From positions 1 through 64,000 of the forward strand of contig DATLXU010000147.1 of the NCBI GenBank assembly GCA_035575515.1: a DNA stretch of 64,000 bases. The letters are read 5' to 3'. Shown piece after piece: positions 61,253-64,000 of the stretch (position 1 is its first letter; each line of letters starts with the position of its first letter). This DNA is from DATLXU01 sp035575515 (GTDB lineage Bacteria; Acidobacteriota; Blastocatellia; UBA7656). Both the position numbers and the translations under genes were made by a program. The notes beneath the pieces were generated by a model. That model saw nothing but the letters and a program-made list of their open reading frames with translations. It had not been told where the DNA came from and did not search any database.

Positions 61253-61885
61253 TCACTGTCGCGGGCTGCATCGCGGCTTGCCAACTGGCTTTGCTTTCAA
61301 TGTCGTTAAATCAAGTATGACTCGCTGCTCAAATCCGTAGCCTAAGCCCCCGGCTTCCCACTTCTTCGCCTGCGGACAATCTCGCTTCGGCAGGTTATTC
61401 TCAAGCGCGCGGTAAAAATCGAGCGACGGGCCGCTGCTAATCTTGACGGGCTGCGCGTAGCTGTCTGTGTAAATCTTTTTCTTCTTTGCCAGGTCGTAAA
61501 TTCTAAGCTCGCGCGGCTCAGGCCCAGTGCCGACGTCAACGAAGAGATAATCGCCAAACAGCCCGAAGAAAAAATTCGAGTCGTCGTTAGCAATCATCAT
61601 CAGCGTTTTGGCGGTATTGATATTGCACGATTGATTCAGAGTAGCATTCGGCTGGCGGAGGCTCACACGAATGTCTTCGCCGACGCCATCTTCTGTGGGC
61701 GTTGTGAAGACGACGTATTTACTGAAGGCGCGGCACTCGTACTTGCTCTTTTTTTGATGAGCCGATGGGCGCTCAGCGCCTGCGATTCCGGCGGGTTCGT
61801 CGCCCGATTGCCCGATAGCAGTTGAACAGCACAGGCAAACGAGTAAGGCGATGGGGGCTAATATCCAAACACTTTTTTTGAGCAT
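61253..61885 (-). CDS. Secreted protein of unknown function
   Basis: 210 residues with a signal peptide or lipoprotein-like N-terminus (SVWILAPIALLVCLCCSTAIGQ). The mature part has two Cys-containing blocks (YECRAFSKYVVF, NQSCNINTAKTLMM) and a C-terminal LPKRDCPQAKKWEAGG. The middle is beta-rich with SGPSLDFYRALENNLP. No family is recognised. Twelve bases separate it from the sirtuin, so it may share that transcript. Confidence 0.75.
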   Translation of the reverse strand: MLKKSVWILAPIALLVCLCCSTAIGQSGDEPAGIAGAERPSAHQKKSKYECRAFSKYVVFTTPTEDGVGEDIRVSLRQPNATLNQSCNINTAKTLMMIANDDSNFFFGLFGDYLFVDVGTGPEPRELRIYDLAKKKKIYTDSYAQPVKISSGPSLDFYRALENNLPKRDCPQAKKWEAGGLGYGFEQRVILDLTTLKAKPVGKPRCSPRQ

Positions 61886-61950
61886 ATCGAATCTCCAGCC
61901 TCTACGATAATGCCGGAGGATTCGATAGGCAAGACGGCCCGCGCGCCCAC

Positions 61951-62548
61951 TCAGCAGCGCGCAGCCTCTTCCCTGAATTGATTTACAATCCCAGGCAAGC
62001 TGGGCGCGATGCGTTCAAGCTCGCGCTCGGCTTCGGTTAGCGCTTCGCCTGCGCCAGTTCTTTTGCCGCCGCGCGCTTGAGCACGTAGCCAGCCGCGCCC
62101 GCTCTTAACATCTTGTTCAGCGCGGCAAGCTCCTGCCCCAACTGGTCGTGCAATTCGCGCGAGACGCACTGGCACTCTTCTTCCTGCGCCGTCCCTGTGC
62201 GCCTGAGCAATTGATGCCGCGCCTGCTCGGCCTGCTTGCGCCACGTTATGTCTTCCACCGTGCCTTCGTGATAAAGCAATCGGCCATTCTCAAAGACGGC
62301 GCGCGCGTTTGAGCAGAGCCGGATGCGCGAGCCATCCTTCTTCGCCACGAGAAGATTGCGAAACCAATCGCAAGCGCTCCAAGCATTAATAGAATCTCGT
62401 CTGCCCGCCATCGCTCATTCTTCTGCAAGAAAGCCCTCAGCAATTCATCCGCCTCGAAGACAATCGAAAGAACGAGAACGGCAATGGCGATGATGGCAAT
62501 TATGAGCAGGTCTTTAATTGCTTTCGATCTCATTGCACGCATGGTCAC
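61951..62548 (-). pseudogene. Decayed hybrid sensor kinase/response regulator
   Basis: Minus-strand fragments in at least three frames: a membrane helix (LLIIAIIAIAVLVLSIVFEAD, 62510-62450), a PAS block (LVAKKDGSRIRLCSNARAVF ... YHEGTVEDITWRKQAEQA), a HisKA_3-like helix (CQCVSRELHDQLGQELAALN, with the phospho-His in ELHDQLGQ), then a receiver tail (MLRAGAAGYVLKRAAAKELA). The receiver directly follows the kinase helix with no ATPase domain, and the remaining reading (LTEAERELERIAPSLPGIV) is in another frame. Deletion and frameshift have destroyed it. Confidence 0.7.
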
Positions 62549-62586
62549 CTCCTTTCGAGAGGCTCAGGCTTTGCTATTAATCATCC

Positions 62587-64000
62587 CTACCGCGCCACCA
62601 GTTGCTCGTAGAGAATCTGCTGTCGTGTGCGCCCGCTCTTGTATCGCTCGTGACGGCGCGCATCCGGCTCAAAGAGTTCGCCGTGCGCGGCAGGCGCTTC
62701 ATCAAGCTTCTTTATGTGACCGAGCGCGTGAAGCGCAAGCAAAGCCGCGCCGCGCTCTGATGCTTCCTGCGCGGCTGAACGTATGACCATCGCGCCGATG
62801 CAATCGGCCATAATCTGGGTCCAAACAGTTGAGTGTGCGAGCGCGCCGCCTGAAGCAATAAGGCGGCTGGACGGCGAAATCTCTTCGCGCAGCAAATCAT
62901 ATATCGCCGCGAAGCGATACGCCACAGATTCCATCATCGCTCGCAGTATGTCGAGAGGCTCTGTGCTGAGGCTGATTCCTACAATGGCCGCCCGCGCGTA
63001 ATCGGCCCAGCCCGTGCTGCGCTCGCCCGAAAAAAATGGCAGCACCGTAAGCCCGTGCGAGTCCGGCTGCATCGCCCGAAGCTGCCGCTCTAAGACATCA
63101 GCATCAGGTTGAGCGACAGCCTTGTTGTTTCTCGCCGTTGACTTCGGAGGCTCAAGCCGCAGCGCGCGTTGACACCACTCGAATACATCGCCTCCGTTTG
63201 AGAGCGCGCCGCCCAAAAGAGCGTAGCGGCGATTTGCGCGATAGCACCACAGCCCGCGCGGAACCGTTACCTGCGCTGCCTCGAAGCAGACGCGCATCGC
63301 GCCCGACGTTCCTATCATCAACGCAACGCGGTTGCGCGTCACGCATCCTGAACCTATTTGATTCGCCGCGCCGTCGCCAATAGCAGGCATCCACGCCGCG
63401 CTCGCAAGCTGAGGCCAGCGCCGCGCGTACTGGCGCTTCGGCCCGGTCAACGCTTCGTCATCTGCGGCGAGCGGCGAAAGATTTCGGCGTTCGATGCCAA
63501 CGCGCTGAAGCATCTCCGCGTCCCAGTCGTTCGCGTTCGGATTAAATAATCCAGTGCCCGACGCCATCGAAACGCTCGCAAGCGCGCGCCCGAATATCTT
63601 CAAATAAAAGTATTCGCCGAACGACATCCACCGCGCTACTTTCTGGTAAAGCTCAGGCTTCGCGCGCCTCAGCCATAGCAGCCTTGCCGGATAATAGCTT
63701 GCGTGCGGCATGCATCCCGTGCGCGAGTGAATCCATTCGATGCCGAGTTTGTCGGCAAGCTGCCGTGCCTCGCTGCTGCTTCGCGTGTCGTTCCAGCTAT
63801 AAACAGGCGTTAAGGCTTTCGCGCTGCGGTCAACGCCCACAAGGCTGTGCCAGAATGTGCAGGGAGCGACCACGCGAATCTCTTTTGCGAGGTTATCAGC
63901 GCGACCAATCGTTTCATCAATGTTGCGGCAGGCGACATTGAATAACTCATCGGCTTCGATTTCAACTCCACCGCCGCGCGTTCTATGCATTCGATAAGCG
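62587..64000 (-). CDS. FGGY-family carbohydrate kinase, 5' end beyond the window
   Basis: 471 codons visible; the missing part is the first phosphate-binding strand. The frame continues to the edge through AYRMHRTRGGGVEIEADEL, and homologues have such residues about 40 in from the start. Sugar-kinase blocks: TPVYSWNDTRSSSEARQL, WMSFGEYFYLKIFGRALASVSMASGTGLF, the ATP-site GDGAANQIGSGC, MIGTSGAMRVCFE, LPFFSGERSTGWADYARAAI and IASGGALAHSTVWTQIMADCIG. The closest known groups are gluconate and xylulose kinases; the exact sugar is unclear. Confidence 0.92.
   Translation of the reverse strand, partial: AYRMHRTRGGGVEIEADELFNVACRNIDETIGRADNLAKEIRVVAPCTFWHSLVGVDRSAKALTPVYSWNDTRSSSEARQLADKLGIEWIHSRTGCMPHASYYPARLLWLRRAKPELYQKVARWMSFGEYFYLKIFGRALASVSMASGTGLFNPNANDWDAEMLQRVGIERRNLSPLAADDEALTGPKRQYARRWPQLASAAWMPAIGDGAANQIGSGCVTRNRVALMIGTSGAMRVCFEAAQVTVPRGLWCYRANRRYALLGGALSNGGDVFEWCQRALRLEPPKSTARNNKAVAQPDADVLERQLRAMQPDSHGLTVLPFFSGERSTGWADYARAAIVGISLSTEPLDILRAMMESVAYRFAAIYDLLREEISPSSRLIASGGALAHSTVWTQIMADCIGAMVIRSAAQEASERGAALLALHALGHIKKLDEAPAAHGELFEPDARRHERYKSGRTRQQILYEQLVAR

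Noticed and set aside
1..64000. CRISPR arrays, rRNA genes, restriction or other defence clusters
   Set aside because: No regularly spaced repeats of CRISPR length, no rRNA segments and no nuclease/methylase or Cas genes were seen.

Overview
This window looks like chromosomal DNA of a Gram-negative bacterium of moderate-to-high GC. The best guess is an acidobacterium of the Blastocatellia type. That rests on inference only: secreted small proteins of a style common there, a TonB-domain/TPR protein, outer-membrane lipoproteins, minor pilins, a PASTA-less Ser/Thr kinase cluster and many palindromic intergenic repeats. There is no rRNA or other decisive marker.

Layout. 1-5048 (minus) is a tripartite RND efflux operon (STAS protein, TolC-type channel, adaptor, permease cut by the window edge). 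It is preceded by a sigma-54-type -24/-12 promoter and by a divergent sigma-54 activator gene (5677-7344). 7345-9432 is an insertion graveyard: a 130-bp MITE with 8-bp target duplications, a frameshifted IS4-like transposase, and an IS982-like element with 21-bp terminal repeats. 9456-12585 holds an FAD oxidoreductase, a MOSC protein and an LLM flavin oxidoreductase. 12684-13969 is a nested ISKra4/IS982 wreck. 14107-16978 holds an acetyltransferase, a VOC protein and an M20 peptidase. 17080-20614 (minus) is a minor-pilin operon (FimT/GspH, PilV, PilW, PilX types) with a consensus CRP-type operator upstream. 21186-26315 encodes secreted proteins, including a subtilase. 26500-30787 (minus) is an overlapping trio: aminotransferase, APC permease, acyl-CoA synthetase. 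30950-35515 is an ABC ATPase, FtsX-type permease and AttH/CrtC-like protein cassette. 35647-39785 holds a TonB/TPR protein, an ABC-2 exporter and a secreted protein.

39833-44661 has an endonuclease III-like gene with an odd tail, then tRNA-Arg(ACG) followed directly by a decayed tyrosine integrase, a DUF305/LVIVD pair and an IS5-like scrap: a likely old integration site. 44662-47046 (minus) is a dTMP-synthesis operon, thyA-folA-dut, in which thymidylate synthase carries a 190-residue in-frame insert resembling phage/homing-endonuclease DNA-binding modules. 47279-54469 holds a small zinc protein, a membrane glycosyltransferase, a PP2C/kinase/FHA signalling cluster and queG. 55303-56695 is an ECF sigma factor with two tandem paralogous small proteins, the first probably frameshifted. 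57075-61885 holds a Pal-like OmpA lipoprotein behind a structured leader, a Nudix enzyme, trmL, an oxidoreductase and a sirtuin. 61951-62548 is a decayed hybrid sensor kinase, and the window ends in an FGGY sugar kinase cut by the edge.

Two themes run across the window: dispersed heptanucleotide tandem repeats at eight loci (two of them inside genes), and long palindromic intergenic elements. The most unusual single object is the interrupted thyA.
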